A stretch of DNA of 63,560 nucleotides from Melioribacteraceae bacterium. GTDB taxonomy: Bacteria; Bacteroidota; Ignavibacteria; Ignavibacteriales; Melioribacteraceae. This document shows, piece after piece, positions 45,321 through 54,784 of this stretch. The stretch's first letter is position 1. Every line of letters starts with the position of its first letter. Location of the stretch: the NCBI GenBank assembly GCA_024103215.1, contig JAGFIY010000048.1, forward strand, positions 1-63,560, in the 5' to 3' direction. The position numbers and the translations under genes are program-made. The notes under the pieces were generated by a model, which saw only the letters and a list, made by a program, of their open reading frames with translations, was not told where the DNA came from and did not search any database.

Positions 45321-46382
45321 TCACTTTAGATAATTTGATAAAAACGGAATAAGTTTGTCTCGAACCGATTCGAAAGAAACATTGTCGAGATTAGGTTGTG
45401 TAGTTTCTATATATTCAAAAGGAGTATTGTATGGCGACCAAATCATATCCGTTGTGTTGTATCTAACGTAGATGCCGAATACAGGAACAATGTAAGCAGA
45501 TGCAAGATGTATCACAGCGGTATCGGGAGTTATTAAAAAATTAAGTTTACTGACAACTGAAGCAAACTTATTAAAATCCTTCTCACAGAAGATGGGTATT
45601 TTTTTTCGACTTATTTCTTCAGCATATCTGTAATCTTTCTCAGCGGTAATAATTAGGATATTTACATTAAATTTTTTTACTTCATTTATAAGATTTACGT
45701 ATCGTTCAACTCCCCAAAATCTAGCATCACTTCCTGCTGAAATATTTATTCCCACGAGAAATCTTGGTGTGTGAAAATTAATGGCAAGAAAGTTGTCAAT
45801 GTACTTAAGAGATTCCGGCAACAATTTGTAAATGATATTTAATTTTTCTTTTGGAAGTTCTAATTCAAATAATTTTGCTAAAGTCAAAACTCTATCGACA
45901 ATATGAACTGTTGTTGAATCCGGTCTTTTTACTGTTTTATTATAAATTTTTTCATTTCCCTTAGCAAATCCGAATTTATTTATGGCTGGCGAGGCTGCTA
46001 TCAAGAAACTGACAGTTGCAGAAATATCATCATGGAGATCAACGACTGCATCATAACTGTTTTGCTTGCAAATACTTCTAAAAAAGTTAAATCCTTTTAT
46101 ACCTTTCGGGAAGACATATAGGTTGTCTACAAAATCAGCTTTATGAAATACAATATAATTTCTACTGTCTGCCAAAATATCAATCTTGCATTTTAGTTCT
46201 TCCCTTATGTAAGAAAGAAGTGGAGTGCTAACAAGCGCATCACCGATACGATTTAATCTAATGAACAAGATTCTGCTGTTTGAATAAAAACTTATTTCTT
46301 CAATATTTTTATTCGAGGGATTTATTAGAAGAAAAATCCTCAAAAGAATATTCTTTAAAAATATTTCAAGACTTTTAAGCAT
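45321..46382 (-). CDS. Glycosyltransferase family 9 (heptosyltransferase-like), second of two
   Basis: A 353-residue GT9 protein. An N-terminal hydrophobic stretch precedes LFIRLNRIGDALVSTPLLSYIRE, the classic GT9 start, and the C-terminal half has VGINISAGSDARFWGVERY and FLITPDTAVIHLASAYIVPVFGIY. GT9 enzymes add heptose (or related sugars) to the lipopolysaccharide core on the cytoplasmic face. It overlaps its neighbouring GT9 gene by eight bases; the pair probably adds successive sugars. Confidence 0.88.
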   Translation of the reverse strand: MLKSLEIFLKNILLRIFLLINPSNKNIEEISFYSNSRILFIRLNRIGDALVSTPLLSYIREELKCKIDILADSRNYIVFHKADFVDNLYVFPKGIKGFNFFRSICKQNSYDAVVDLHDDISATVSFLIAASPAINKFGFAKGNEKIYNKTVKRPDSTTVHIVDRVLTLAKLFELELPKEKLNIIYKLLPESLKYIDNFLAINFHTPRFLVGINISAGSDARFWGVERYVNLINEVKKFNVNILIITAEKDYRYAEEISRKKIPIFCEKDFNKFASVVSKLNFLITPDTAVIHLASAYIVPVFGIYVRYNTTDMIWSPYNTPFEYIETTQPNLDNVSFESVRDKLIPFLSNYLK

Positions 46383-47424
46383 GATCCACTTTTAGATTAT
46401 TATTCACGATCAGATTTTCGATCTTGTTCATTATTCGTTCCACAGGAAGATCTCTAAAACATTCTTGATTATAAGGACATTCGAGCAAATTACAATTTAT
46501 ACAATGCAGTTCCTCATAATTTATCGTTTCGTTATTACTACCGTATGCACCTTGCAGAATTGGATTTGTAGGGCCATGAATACTTAGTGTAGGCACACCT
46601 GCAGCGACTGCAATATGCATTGGTCCGCTATCGTTTGCAATTACTATTTTTGATTTACTTATAATCGCACTCAATTGTGAAATTGTTGTATTCGGAGCTA
46701 TAATTGATTCAACAACATTTCTTGAGATTTCTAAAGCATCCTCTTTGTCACCGGGTCCCCATGCAATAAGTATTTTGCATTTATATTTTGATTTAAGTGT
46801 ATCGGCAATCTCAATAAATTTTCCTGGAGGGATTCTCTTTGACTGCCATCCACCACTTGGCAACAAGCAAACTATATTCGAATCAGCTAGATCATTAGCT
46901 TTTATAAATTGTTCCGCAAAAGCTAAATCTTCAGCAGATAACTTGAACTGTAATTTTTTTTTGTTTATTTCTAACCCGGCATTTCTCAATAATTCCAAAT
47001 GAAGATCAGCTGCGTGATAGGATGAACGTTCCTCAGGACCAAATACATTATAAGCATATTTTCTGCCACGGTAGGGAAAACCAATTCTAAAATTTGCTGC
47101 GGAGAAAAAAGTAATTAATGCAGTTGCCGGATTTGAAAATAAATCGATAATAACATCATATCTTTTTTTTCTTACTTCAAATAATTGAATAAATCTAGCT
47201 GAAGTACTTTTTCTGTTGAAAATAATTATTTCATCAATTTCATCGATGAATTCTAAATATTTTTTCCCGGGATTTTCAGTCAAAAAGTCAATAGAAGCAT
47301 TAGGGAAAGTTTTTTTCAGTGGTTCTAATACAATAGTTGATAAAACAACATCGCCGATTCCACGAAGTTTGATGATTAAAATTCTTTTCACCTTCGTTGG
47401 GTCGATACCGCGAAGTGTTTTCAT
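46375..47424 (-). CDS. Glycosyltransferase family 9 (heptosyltransferase-like), first of two
   Basis: A 349-residue GT9 protein. It starts VKRILIIKLRGIGDVVLSTIVLEPLKK and has LPSGGWQSKRIPPGKFIEIA and IANDSGPMHIAVAAGVPTLSIHGPTNP, the nucleotide-sugar site with its conserved Asp-Ser-Gly. A Cys cluster near the C-terminus (CINCNLLECPYNQEC) is also common in family members from Bacteroidota. It overlaps the MauE-like gene by four bases (ATGA). Confidence 0.92.
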   Translation of the reverse strand: MKTLRGIDPTKVKRILIIKLRGIGDVVLSTIVLEPLKKTFPNASIDFLTENPGKKYLEFIDEIDEIIIFNRKSTSARFIQLFEVRKKRYDVIIDLFSNPATALITFFSAANFRIGFPYRGRKYAYNVFGPEERSSYHAADLHLELLRNAGLEINKKKLQFKLSAEDLAFAEQFIKANDLADSNIVCLLPSGGWQSKRIPPGKFIEIADTLKSKYKCKILIAWGPGDKEDALEISRNVVESIIAPNTTISQLSAIISKSKIVIANDSGPMHIAVAAGVPTLSIHGPTNPILQGAYGSNNETINYEELHCINCNLLECPYNQECFRDLPVERIMNKIENLIVNNNLKVDHA

Positions 47425-47864
47425 TTCAATAAGATTTTATGATATTTAGAAAACTTATATATCAAAATACCGATTACTAAATAGATAAGATTTTCGAATA
47501 TTTTAAGAAGTCCCACTTTTTGACCGCCCTTAGTCCCGAAACAACCGCATTCGATGTTAAGTCCTCTAATCATTGCTATAAAGACCATTATAGTAAAAAC
47601 ACCTAGTAAGAATGTAAGAATGAACGAATTTTCTTTTACGAAAAAACCGAATAGAAGAAGAATACCCGTAATAATTTCTATCCACGGAATTATGATTGCG
47701 AAAAAATTCACAAGTTCGATTGGAAGCAATCTATAGTTTGAGATAGAAACAGCAAATTCTTCAGGTACACTAATTTTAGTCCCGCCCGAAAATATAAACA
47801 ACGAAGCAAATATTATCCTAAGAAATAATTGAAAGTTAGAATTTGTCAATAGATTATTCCACAT
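47421..47864 (-). CDS. MauE/DoxX-like membrane protein
   Basis: A 147-residue membrane protein with four helices. It shows FASLFIFSGGTKISVPEEFAV, the usual DoxX/MauE start, PWIEIITGILLLFGFF in the middle and ECGCFGTKGG in the third loop, the Cys pair of the MauE group. MauE-type proteins assist disulfide or quinone redox steps in the periplasm. ATG at 47864 is preferred because AGGAG sits six bases upstream; an ATG two codons earlier leaves only one base. It overlaps the rhodanese gene by 11 bases, suggesting they act together on sulfur. Confidence 0.85.
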   Translation of the reverse strand: MWNNLLTNSNFQLFLRIIFASLFIFSGGTKISVPEEFAVSISNYRLLPIELVNFFAIIIPWIEIITGILLLFGFFVKENSFILTFLLGVFTIMVFIAMIRGLNIECGCFGTKGGQKVGLLKIFENLIYLVIGILIYKFSKYHKILLK

Positions 47865-48357
47865 TCCCATCTCCTAATTTAATAGGAAAACCCGAATTCA
47901 TCCAACCTTCGAAACCTTCCTCAAAAAAAAGAATGTTTGAGAAACCTAATTTATATAATTGGTCCGCAAGACGTTTGCTTATATCGCAATCATCACTTCC
48001 GCAATAAATAATATATGTTCTTTCTTTATCGAGTGCAGAGACTTTTCCATCTTTGGGATTGAAACTGAATTCCGGTATATTGATTGCATTTGCGATGTGT
48101 CCATCCGCAAAGTCCCAATTATCTCTCGCATCAATCATTGTTGCTTCGCCGGATTCAAACATTTCAAAAGCTTGAGATAAAGTAACTTGGCGTGGTGGAA
48201 GATTTTCAACTGAACCTGAACCGGATTCGTATGTTGGGTATGTCTTTTCTTCCCCGAGAACAGGAATACCATTTTCATTGAATGTGTTAAACAGCAGAGC
48301 AGCGATCGCGCTGAAAAAAAGGATCTTAATTATGTTGAGGAAAAATTTGTTTTTCAT
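47854..48357 (-). CDS. Membrane-anchored rhodanese-domain protein
   Basis: A 167-residue protein with an N-terminal signal-anchor (about residues 5-24), then one rhodanese domain: SQAFEMFESGEATMIDARDNWDF, GHIANAINIP and YIIYCGSDDCDISKRLA with the active Cys at the loop start, ending NILFFEEGFEGWMNSGFPI. The active loop CGSDDCD is longer than a simple CxxxxR/T loop and has a second Cys. It would act in the periplasm on sulfur transfer, beside a MauE-like protein. Confidence 0.87.
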   Translation of the reverse strand: MKNKFFLNIIKILFFSAIAALLFNTFNENGIPVLGEEKTYPTYESGSGSVENLPPRQVTLSQAFEMFESGEATMIDARDNWDFADGHIANAINIPEFSFNPKDGKVSALDKERTYIIYCGSDDCDISKRLADQLYKLGFSNILFFEEGFEGWMNSGFPIKLGDGNVE

Positions 48358-48405
48358 TTTCTAATTTTTCAATAATGTGCACAAATATAGCAATTAACAA
48401 ATAAA

Positions 48406-48780
48406 TTAGTTTTTGTTTTCTAGCTTTAGCTCTTCACGAACATAATTCATGATTATCGCAGCGTTAGTTATTGAAGCTGAGGCATCAATTTCCTTTTCGC
48501 TGATTCTTACCGATAAATCATCACAAGCTTTCTTTACAGTTTCACCCAAATCTTTCAATAAACTTATCTTGCGAATTTGTGCGATAAAGTTTGAACCTAA
48601 TCTCAATTCCGGAAACATCTCATTTAGCGCAGTTAAATAAAATCCTGCAGCTCTCCTAGCCAAAACTCTGACTTTCCCGAAGTTACCGGAAGAAATTTCA
48701 TCTCTAGCTCGTTTTAACTCATTATCACCTTGAGCAATCAGAACATTAACTTTTATCAATTTATTTTTGTTGTCAATCAT
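48406..48780 (-). CDS. Small helical protein, HEPN-like, unknown function
   Basis: A 124-residue, all-helical cytoplasmic protein: INVLIAQGDNELKRARDEISSGNFGKVRVLARRAAGFYLTAL-like helices with an ARRAAGFYL motif that resembles the HEPN/ferritin-like helical bundles. I cannot assign a role. Its start overlaps the end of the RqcH-like gene by eight bases, so it is translated from the same message; a regulator of ribosome rescue is one reading but only from position. Confidence 0.55.
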   Translation of the reverse strand: MIDNKNKLIKVNVLIAQGDNELKRARDEISSGNFGKVRVLARRAAGFYLTALNEMFPELRLGSNFIAQIRKISLLKDLGETVKKACDDLSVRISEKEIDASASITNAAIIMNYVREELKLENKN

Positions 48781-50380
48781 CTACAATTTCACAATTTTCG
48801 GGAATTTGAGGCGAGACTAGCAATACCTCTTCCTTCATTAACACAACTTTACCGGGAGCCATTCCTTTATTCTTTCTTACATATTTTCTAAATGTGTAAC
48901 TTACAGGTGTTGTTTTAGCAGTTTTACCTTTGCTAAAAAATGCAGCGATTGAAGCTGTATCTTTTAAAATGTTTTTTGGAATTACTTCTCTTGGATTATT
49001 GACTCTCAGCACAACATGCGAACCGGAATAACCTCTTGCATGAAACCAATAGTCATTCTGCTTTGCGAATTTAGTAGTAAGAAGATCGTTACTCTTCGAA
49101 TCCTTTCCGACGAATACGTGATATTTGCCGCTTATAACGTAATGCCTGTAATTGATATTCAATTCCAATTTACTATCTTTAATTTTTTTATCAATTTTTA
49201 ATTCTTTCTTTATGTCAATTAAATCATCTAATGTATTACATCTTTCGAGATTATTTTGAACCGCCAATAGCTCACCGTATCTCTTTTCCGACCTTATAAA
49301 AAGCTGCCTGCTAATTTCATAATTTGTTTTTTCATCTTTCGATTTTACATAATACTTAGCTGCATTCTGCTGAGGAGTTAAAGCATTATCATATTTAATT
49401 AAATACGTTTTTTCGTCTGAAGGATCCACAAGGTTAATTTGTGATTCAGCATTACTTAGTTCATTCAAATTCATCAAAATTAAATCACCGATTTTTTTAT
49501 ACTCTGTAGATCTGTCACCTTTATCAATTCTCATCCGTAAGTTATTTAATTTTTTTGTTAATGCATTTAATTCCCTCGAAAGATGATTGCTTATTTGATT
49601 ATAAATTTCATTAAAAGAAGCAGTTGAATACTTTTTACGTAAATAAAAATTGATCGCATCCTGATAGCTTGAAAACACCTCTCTTTCAAAATGATCAAAC
49701 CCGAAAAATGTAGTCGGTTGGAGAAATATTTCATTACTTTTTTTATTGTGCCAAACTGCAATATCTTCCGATTGAACCTCATAAAGGATTTGAGAGATAA
49801 TTTCTTTTCTGTTAAAATTCTTTAAACGAAGTTTTATTTCACTGTTGATTCTGGATCCGAATTCAGGAAATGCTTTTTTGATGTTAGTATCATTTTCAAG
49901 TGATTCAATTTCTTGCAATGGCAGATTATAAACATGAGAATAACTTTGAGAAAGATAGAAATTCTTCAATTCATTTTTTTCTTTCTTTGGTGATTTGAAT
50001 GAAAAAAGTTTTTCAGATTTATCAATGACACAAATATTTGAATCATTGCCTTTTATTGAATAGTAAATATCAAAATTTCCAAATGAAAATTTACACACTC
50101 TTTCCCGGTATGCAATTTCAAGTTTTGTAAGTATTGCCGGGAAATATCCATCGAAAAAATCAATACTGTTCTTTTTAGAGCGTGAATAATTTTCTCTTAG
50201 CAAAATAAAAGGGTAATTTTGATCAATACTCATCAATAAGAATTTTGAATCGAACTGATCAGTTTCAATTGAGAAAGCCAGTTTATTCTTTTCCTGAGCA
50301 AACGGAGTGTTGAATTGTGAATTTACGAGGGACTGCAGTTCAATAACCGCACGATTCAAATAATAGTAATTTTTAATCAT
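48773..50380 (-). CDS. rqcH: NFACT/RqcH-family ribosome quality-control protein
   Basis: A 535-residue protein. The C-terminal NFACT-R (DUF814) domain is clear: GKYHVFVGKDSKSNDLLTTK, YWFHARGYSGSHVVLR and MAPGKVVLMKEE. A central coiled coil of about 100 residues precedes it. The N-terminal NFACT-N domain is divergent: the DR motif that recruits tRNA-Ala in RqcH is represented by Glu-Arg in RERVCKFSFGNFD. In other bacteria RqcH adds alanine tails to stalled nascent chains. The family match is good; the tailing activity is inferred. Confidence 0.86.
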   Translation of the reverse strand: MIKNYYYLNRAVIELQSLVNSQFNTPFAQEKNKLAFSIETDQFDSKFLLMSIDQNYPFILLRENYSRSKKNSIDFFDGYFPAILTKLEIAYRERVCKFSFGNFDIYYSIKGNDSNICVIDKSEKLFSFKSPKKEKNELKNFYLSQSYSHVYNLPLQEIESLENDTNIKKAFPEFGSRINSEIKLRLKNFNRKEIISQILYEVQSEDIAVWHNKKSNEIFLQPTTFFGFDHFEREVFSSYQDAINFYLRKKYSTASFNEIYNQISNHLSRELNALTKKLNNLRMRIDKGDRSTEYKKIGDLILMNLNELSNAESQINLVDPSDEKTYLIKYDNALTPQQNAAKYYVKSKDEKTNYEISRQLFIRSEKRYGELLAVQNNLERCNTLDDLIDIKKELKIDKKIKDSKLELNINYRHYVISGKYHVFVGKDSKSNDLLTTKFAKQNDYWFHARGYSGSHVVLRVNNPREVIPKNILKDTASIAAFFSKGKTAKTTPVSYTFRKYVRKNKGMAPGKVVLMKEEVLLVSPQIPENCEIVDD

Positions 50381-50398
50381 GTAAAAATCGGAGAGTGA

Positions 50399-51625
50399 TT
50401 ACGATTGAGAATATAAGTTTTTCAACAATTCGGTTTCGAATATACTTAAAGTTTTGTTTCTTCTAATCATCACTTTTTCTGCAACTTCAATGGCCTTATC
50501 AATATCATATTTTGAATCATCATAACCTCCCCATGCAAAGGATGGAATTGACTTTGGAGGAAAACCTGTTCCAAAAATATTTGAAGAAACACCGACGATT
50601 GTTCCAGTATTAAATTGTGTGTTTATTGCCGTCTTAGAATGATCTCCCATAATCAATCCAAGAAATTGTTTTCCCGAATTAATCTTTTTACCGTCCAAGA
50701 CAACTGTAATCTCACCGTAATTATTTTTAAGATCACTGTTATTTGTATCTGCACCAATATTAACCCAGGAGCCGAGATAAGAGTGACCAAGAAATCCTTC
50801 ATGCTGCTTATTTGAGAAGGAGAGAATTATGCTGTCTTCTACTTCGCCACCAATTTTACACGTACTGCAAATACTGACGGGACCATAAATTTTAGCGCCG
50901 GCTTTTATTTTAGTATTGTTACCGATAAAGCAGGGTCCATAGATAACACTTCCCGCCATTACTTCGCAGTCATTATCAATAAGGATAGGTCCTTTGGATG
51001 CATCGAGTAAAGCATTAGGCGCAATTTTAACATTGTTTCCCAAAAAAATTAATTGTTCGTTTATTTTAAAAAATTCTTGATCAATTTTTTCTGTGGAAAA
51101 TTTGTCCGAGTTCACTAAAAATTTTATGTCTTTATCAAGCTGGGTTCCGTTTGCATAAATCAAATCCCAGATGTAATTCAATAATTCTGCATCAATTTCA
51201 TGGATATCTGATGTTAAAAATGAAGCTTCAAAATCGGGGGTCATTAAACTTGTGATTTCATTCTCGGAAAAGTCATCATTCCGAAAGGCCAGAATTTGTC
51301 CTTTCGATGATAATGCTTTATTATTATCCAACTGAATAATTTGATTGAAAACGAAATTATCAAGGAGAAGTCTTGAATTTATAAATATTCTTCTTTCATA
51401 TTCGGTTGGAATTCTATTCACTGGAATATTATCATATAAACTTTCGGTATATTTTCGCATCTCATCCCTTACGACCAATGCTAAATTTCGTTCATCTGAT
51501 CTCAATTTTAACTTATCTAAAATTGTTAATGCCCCGCATTGAAGATCAAATTGCGGTCTAAGGTGAACTAGCGGATTGAAATTGCTGATTTTGTAGTCTT
51601 CGTATAAAATAAACAGTGTGTTCAT
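50399..51625 (-). CDS. GlmU-like putative sugar nucleotidyltransferase
   Basis: A 408-residue protein of the Bacteroidota GlmU-related family. The N-terminal half starts LFILYEDYKISNFNPLVHLRP and has a divergent nucleotidyltransferase fold without a clear pyrophosphorylase signature. The C-terminal half is a left-handed beta-helix of hexapeptide repeats (VKIAPNALLDASKGPILIDN, VMAGSVIYGPCFIGNNTKIKAG, GAKIYGPVSICSTCKIGGEV), followed by SHLGSW-like HSYLGSWVNIGADTNNS, as in GlmU. It probably makes an activated sugar for the cell wall or envelope. Confidence 0.85.
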   Translation of the reverse strand: MNTLFILYEDYKISNFNPLVHLRPQFDLQCGALTILDKLKLRSDERNLALVVRDEMRKYTESLYDNIPVNRIPTEYERRIFINSRLLLDNFVFNQIIQLDNNKALSSKGQILAFRNDDFSENEITSLMTPDFEASFLTSDIHEIDAELLNYIWDLIYANGTQLDKDIKFLVNSDKFSTEKIDQEFFKINEQLIFLGNNVKIAPNALLDASKGPILIDNDCEVMAGSVIYGPCFIGNNTKIKAGAKIYGPVSICSTCKIGGEVEDSIILSFSNKQHEGFLGHSYLGSWVNIGADTNNSDLKNNYGEITVVLDGKKINSGKQFLGLIMGDHSKTAINTQFNTGTIVGVSSNIFGTGFPPKSIPSFAWGGYDDSKYDIDKAIEVAEKVMIRRNKTLSIFETELLKNLYSQS

Positions 51626-51677
51626 ATTAATTCTGTATTACTTTGCTTTAATATACGTAATTTTTAGGAAGGAAAGT

Positions 51678-51702
51678 AAAAGGGATCGTTTTGATCCCTT
51701 TT
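51678..51702 (-). terminator. Terminator after the POT peptide transporter gene
   Basis: AAAAGGGATC pairs perfectly with GATCCCTTTT around a five-base loop (10 bp). It lies 11 bases past the transporter stop codon on the leftward strand, and its 3' arm ends in four T residues on that strand, followed by ACTTTCC. Confidence 0.8.
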
Positions 51703-51712
51703 AAATGAATTT

Positions 51713-53218
51713 TTATCTGGTGGCGTGTTTAAGCTTCTTTAAGAACAGAGCGATAAGAGATGCAGCTATAAGAGAAGTCACAACAAGAAGCGCAAAGAAT
51801 TGCCAAAGTTCCCAATTTTGATAAAATCTTCCAACAAAACCCGAAAGATAGTTTCCTACAGCAGTTGCGCCAAACCACATTCCCATCATTAATCCTTTCA
51901 TTTTTGGAGGAGCAACTTTAGATACAAAAGAAAGTCCCATCGGGCTAAGATGGAGTTCCGCAATTGTAAGCATAAAATATGTTGAAATAAGCCAATAAGG
52001 ACTTACTGTTAATGATGAACTTCCTCCTTCGAGTGATAATACAGAAGGTAATCCCATCGAAGCAAGAATCATAACTCCAAATGCGGCTCCGGTAATCACC
52101 ATTCCTATTCCAATCTTACCCGGAGATGAAGGTTCTTTTCCTTTTGTGTTAAGAAATCTAAAATATCCTACAATGAGAGGGGTTAGTAATACAATAAACA
52201 TCGGGTTAAAGTACTGGAATTGTTCAGGTGATATTTTCCCTCCACCCTCAGGAAGTGTGCTTAATTTGTAAATGATTATTGCAATACCCGCAACAATTGC
52301 TATTCCGGCATAGAGCCTTGATTTAGAAGAAGCAGATCTGTTAAGCATAAATCCACCGCCTAATAGAACAGCTAATACCGCATGAAGTCCAATAACATCA
52401 AACAATAGATAAGTGAATTTACTTACGACAATATCAGTATAATCTCTTGCAAACAGTGTAAGAGCGGCTCCGTTTTGATGGAAAGCCATCCAGAAGAAGA
52501 TTACGATCGCAAAAATAATAAGAAGTGCGGTGATTCTTTCTTTTTCTTGTTCCTTGGATAATTGTAAATCCTTCTCTGTATTTGTTACATTCTTTGACTG
52601 ATAATCTGCATCTTTATAATGCTTTTTGAATACTTGGAAAATTATTAAGGAAAAAATCATTCCCACTGCAGCTATTGCAAAACCGGCATTGTAAGCTTGA
52701 GCTAACGAAGTCCCCATTGAATTAACAAAAAACTCCTTAATACCATTGGCGGCTTGGGGCGCATAAAATGCACCGATATTTATTCCCATGTAAAATATAT
52801 TGTATCCGGCATCTTTAATTGAACCACTCGAATGAGAATACAGATTCCCGACCAATACCGAGATATTAGCCTTGAATAAACCATTTCCTATTGCAACCAC
52901 AGCAAGTGCAGCATAAAGTTGAAACTCCGATTGGGTTGGAATAGCCATCAACGCATAACCCACACCCATTGTAATTGCACCCAAAGTAATTGTTTTACCA
53001 TAGCCTAATAAATTATCGGCAATCCATCCGCCGACGATAGGAGTGAAATAAACAGCAGCTAAAAATATTCCGTAAACATTGGTTGTGGAAGCGGCATCCC
53101 ATTTAAAGTTTTCTTGGAGGTAAAGCACAAAAATCGCAAGCATTGTGTAAAACCCGAAACGTTCCCACATCTCTGTAAAAAAGAGAACGGGTAATCCTCT
53201 TGGATGGTTTTTAAACAT
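51713..53218 (-). CDS. POT-family proton-dependent oligopeptide transporter
   Basis: A 501-residue major-facilitator protein with about 14 hydrophobic segments. The ExxER motif of proton coupling is in FFTEMWERFGFYTM, and the PTR2 signature appears in GWIADNLLGYGKTITLG and FYMGINIGAFYAPQAANG. The C-terminal half has LSPMGLSFVSKVAPPKMKGLMMG. It imports di- and tripeptides with protons. A clear AGGAG lies upstream of the ATG. Confidence 0.93.
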   Translation of the reverse strand: MFKNHPRGLPVLFFTEMWERFGFYTMLAIFVLYLQENFKWDAASTTNVYGIFLAAVYFTPIVGGWIADNLLGYGKTITLGAITMGVGYALMAIPTQSEFQLYAALAVVAIGNGLFKANISVLVGNLYSHSSGSIKDAGYNIFYMGINIGAFYAPQAANGIKEFFVNSMGTSLAQAYNAGFAIAAVGMIFSLIIFQVFKKHYKDADYQSKNVTNTEKDLQLSKEQEKERITALLIIFAIVIFFWMAFHQNGAALTLFARDYTDIVVSKFTYLLFDVIGLHAVLAVLLGGGFMLNRSASSKSRLYAGIAIVAGIAIIIYKLSTLPEGGGKISPEQFQYFNPMFIVLLTPLIVGYFRFLNTKGKEPSSPGKIGIGMVITGAAFGVMILASMGLPSVLSLEGGSSSLTVSPYWLISTYFMLTIAELHLSPMGLSFVSKVAPPKMKGLMMGMWFGATAVGNYLSGFVGRFYQNWELWQFFALLVVTSLIAASLIALFLKKLKHATR

Positions 53219-53380
53219 ATAGTCTCCTAATTTATTTTAATTGGTAGGTTCAAATAATGCCGAATTAAGTTTAGTGCAAAAATCAGTTATATTTTCTATA
53301 GATTGCATAAAAATATAAAAATAGTGTTATAATCGGAAATATAAGTTGTTAAAAAATAACTCAATAAATATATTTGATAA

Positions 53381-54115
53381 ATGAAATATCTAAAGAAAAA
53401 AATAGTACTCATCCCGCTGTCAATTCTTGCCTTCTTAATTTTTGTGGTTATTGTTTTAGATTGGATAATTCTGCCCTGGTATGTTTCTGCTCCGGAATTT
53501 GAGATGCCAAATTTGATAAATAAGCACAAGGTTGAAGCGATAAATATTCTCAAATCAATGAATTTGAATCCAATCGAACAAGGTCCAAAATTTGATGAAA
53601 ATGTTCCGAAGGATAGAGTTATTTATCACCGTCCGCGAGCAGGCACAAAAGTAAAAGAGGGGAGGAGGGTATATCTATTTATAAGCGGAGGGGATCCACT
53701 CCTTAAATCTCCAATTTTAGTAGGGAAAACGTTTCGTGATGCGAAAATCACAATTGAACGTTTAGGGTTAAAATTAGGAGAAGTAGAAAATGTTCGCTCG
53801 GAATTTGCTGCAAACACGGTCATTGGTCAGGACCCGGAAGAAGATTCGAATATCGAGAAAGGGACAATTATAAATCTTAAAGTGAGTGTGGGACCCAGAG
53901 TTGGCATGATAAGGGTTCCGAACATATATGGAAAATCACTTACAGAAGCAGGGCAAATTTTAAGAAGCAACTCGCTTAAAATCGGTCGCGTAAATTATCA
54001 AGTTTCTCCAAATCTCGTTCCCAATACCGTTATCGATCAAATTCCCAGCGAAGGGAAATTATTAAGTGTTGGCGACAGTGTTGATGTTTGGGTAACAAAG
54101 GCAAAGGTAAACTAA
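53381..54115 (+). CDS. Membrane-anchored protein with three PASTA domains
   Basis: A 244-residue protein: one N-terminal transmembrane helix (about residues 8-30), then three PASTA repeats outside the membrane (FEMPNLINKHKVEAINILKSMNLN, PILVGKTFRDAKITIERLGLKLG and IRVPNIYGKSLTEAGQILRSNSLKIG). PASTA domains bind peptidoglycan fragments; here there is no kinase or transpeptidase domain attached. It lies directly before rpe with its stop codon abutting the next start. It probably recognises cell-wall material. Confidence 0.9.
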   Translation: MKYLKKKIVLIPLSILAFLIFVVIVLDWIILPWYVSAPEFEMPNLINKHKVEAINILKSMNLNPIEQGPKFDENVPKDRVIYHRPRAGTKVKEGRRVYLFISGGDPLLKSPILVGKTFRDAKITIERLGLKLGEVENVRSEFAANTVIGQDPEEDSNIEKGTIINLKVSVGPRVGMIRVPNIYGKSLTEAGQILRSNSLKIGRVNYQVSPNLVPNTVIDQIPSEGKLLSVGDSVDVWVTKAKVN

Positions 54116-54772
54116 ATGAAATTGATTGCTCCTTCAATATTATCCGCAGATTTTAAAGAATTATCAAATCAAATTAGGTATGCTGAAATCGGCGGTGCCG
54201 ATATTATTCACTGCGATATAATGGATGGGAGTTTTGTCCCCAACATTACGTTTGGTCCATTGATTGTTGAAGCTGTAAAACGATCGACCAAACTGCCGAT
54301 CGACTGCCACCTAATGATCGACAATCCGCAGAATTTTATAGGACATTTTGCAAAAGCCGGGGCTGATTATATTTCTGTTCATCAAGAAAATGTAAATCAT
54401 CTTTACAGAGTGATTGAACAAATAAAGTCTTATGACGTGAAGGCGGGAGTTGTTCTAAATCCTGCTACCCCGGTTGAAACTCTCGAATGTGTTATCGATG
54501 TAATAGATTTCGTTTTGATAATGGCGGTCAATCCAGGTTTTGAAGGACAGAAATTCATCAATTCTTCACTTGAAAAAATTATGAAGCTAAATAAGATCAG
54601 AAAAGAAAATTCTCAAAATTTTCTGATAGAAATCGACGGCGGAATAAACAGAGACAACATCAAAAATATAAGCGATCTTGGCTGTGATATTTTTGTTGCG
54701 GGTTCTGCAATTTTCAGATCGGATAATATTTCGGCTGCAACCGCAGAACTAAAAAACTTGATTACAATATAA
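54116..54772 (+). CDS. rpe: Ribulose-phosphate 3-epimerase
   Basis: A 218-residue barrel with family motifs: LIAPSILSADFKEL, IHCDIMDGSFVPNITFGP, DCHLMIDNPQNFI, LIMAVNPGFEGQKFI and IEIDGGINRDNI, which include the metal-binding His and Asp residues. It interconverts ribulose-5-phosphate and xylulose-5-phosphate in the pentose phosphate pathway. It starts right after the PASTA protein. Confidence 0.96.
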   Translation: MKLIAPSILSADFKELSNQIRYAEIGGADIIHCDIMDGSFVPNITFGPLIVEAVKRSTKLPIDCHLMIDNPQNFIGHFAKAGADYISVHQENVNHLYRVIEQIKSYDVKAGVVLNPATPVETLECVIDVIDFVLIMAVNPGFEGQKFINSSLEKIMKLNKIRKENSQNFLIEIDGGINRDNIKNISDLGCDIFVAGSAIFRSDNISAATAELKNLITI

Positions 54773-54784
54773 TCAACACTATAT

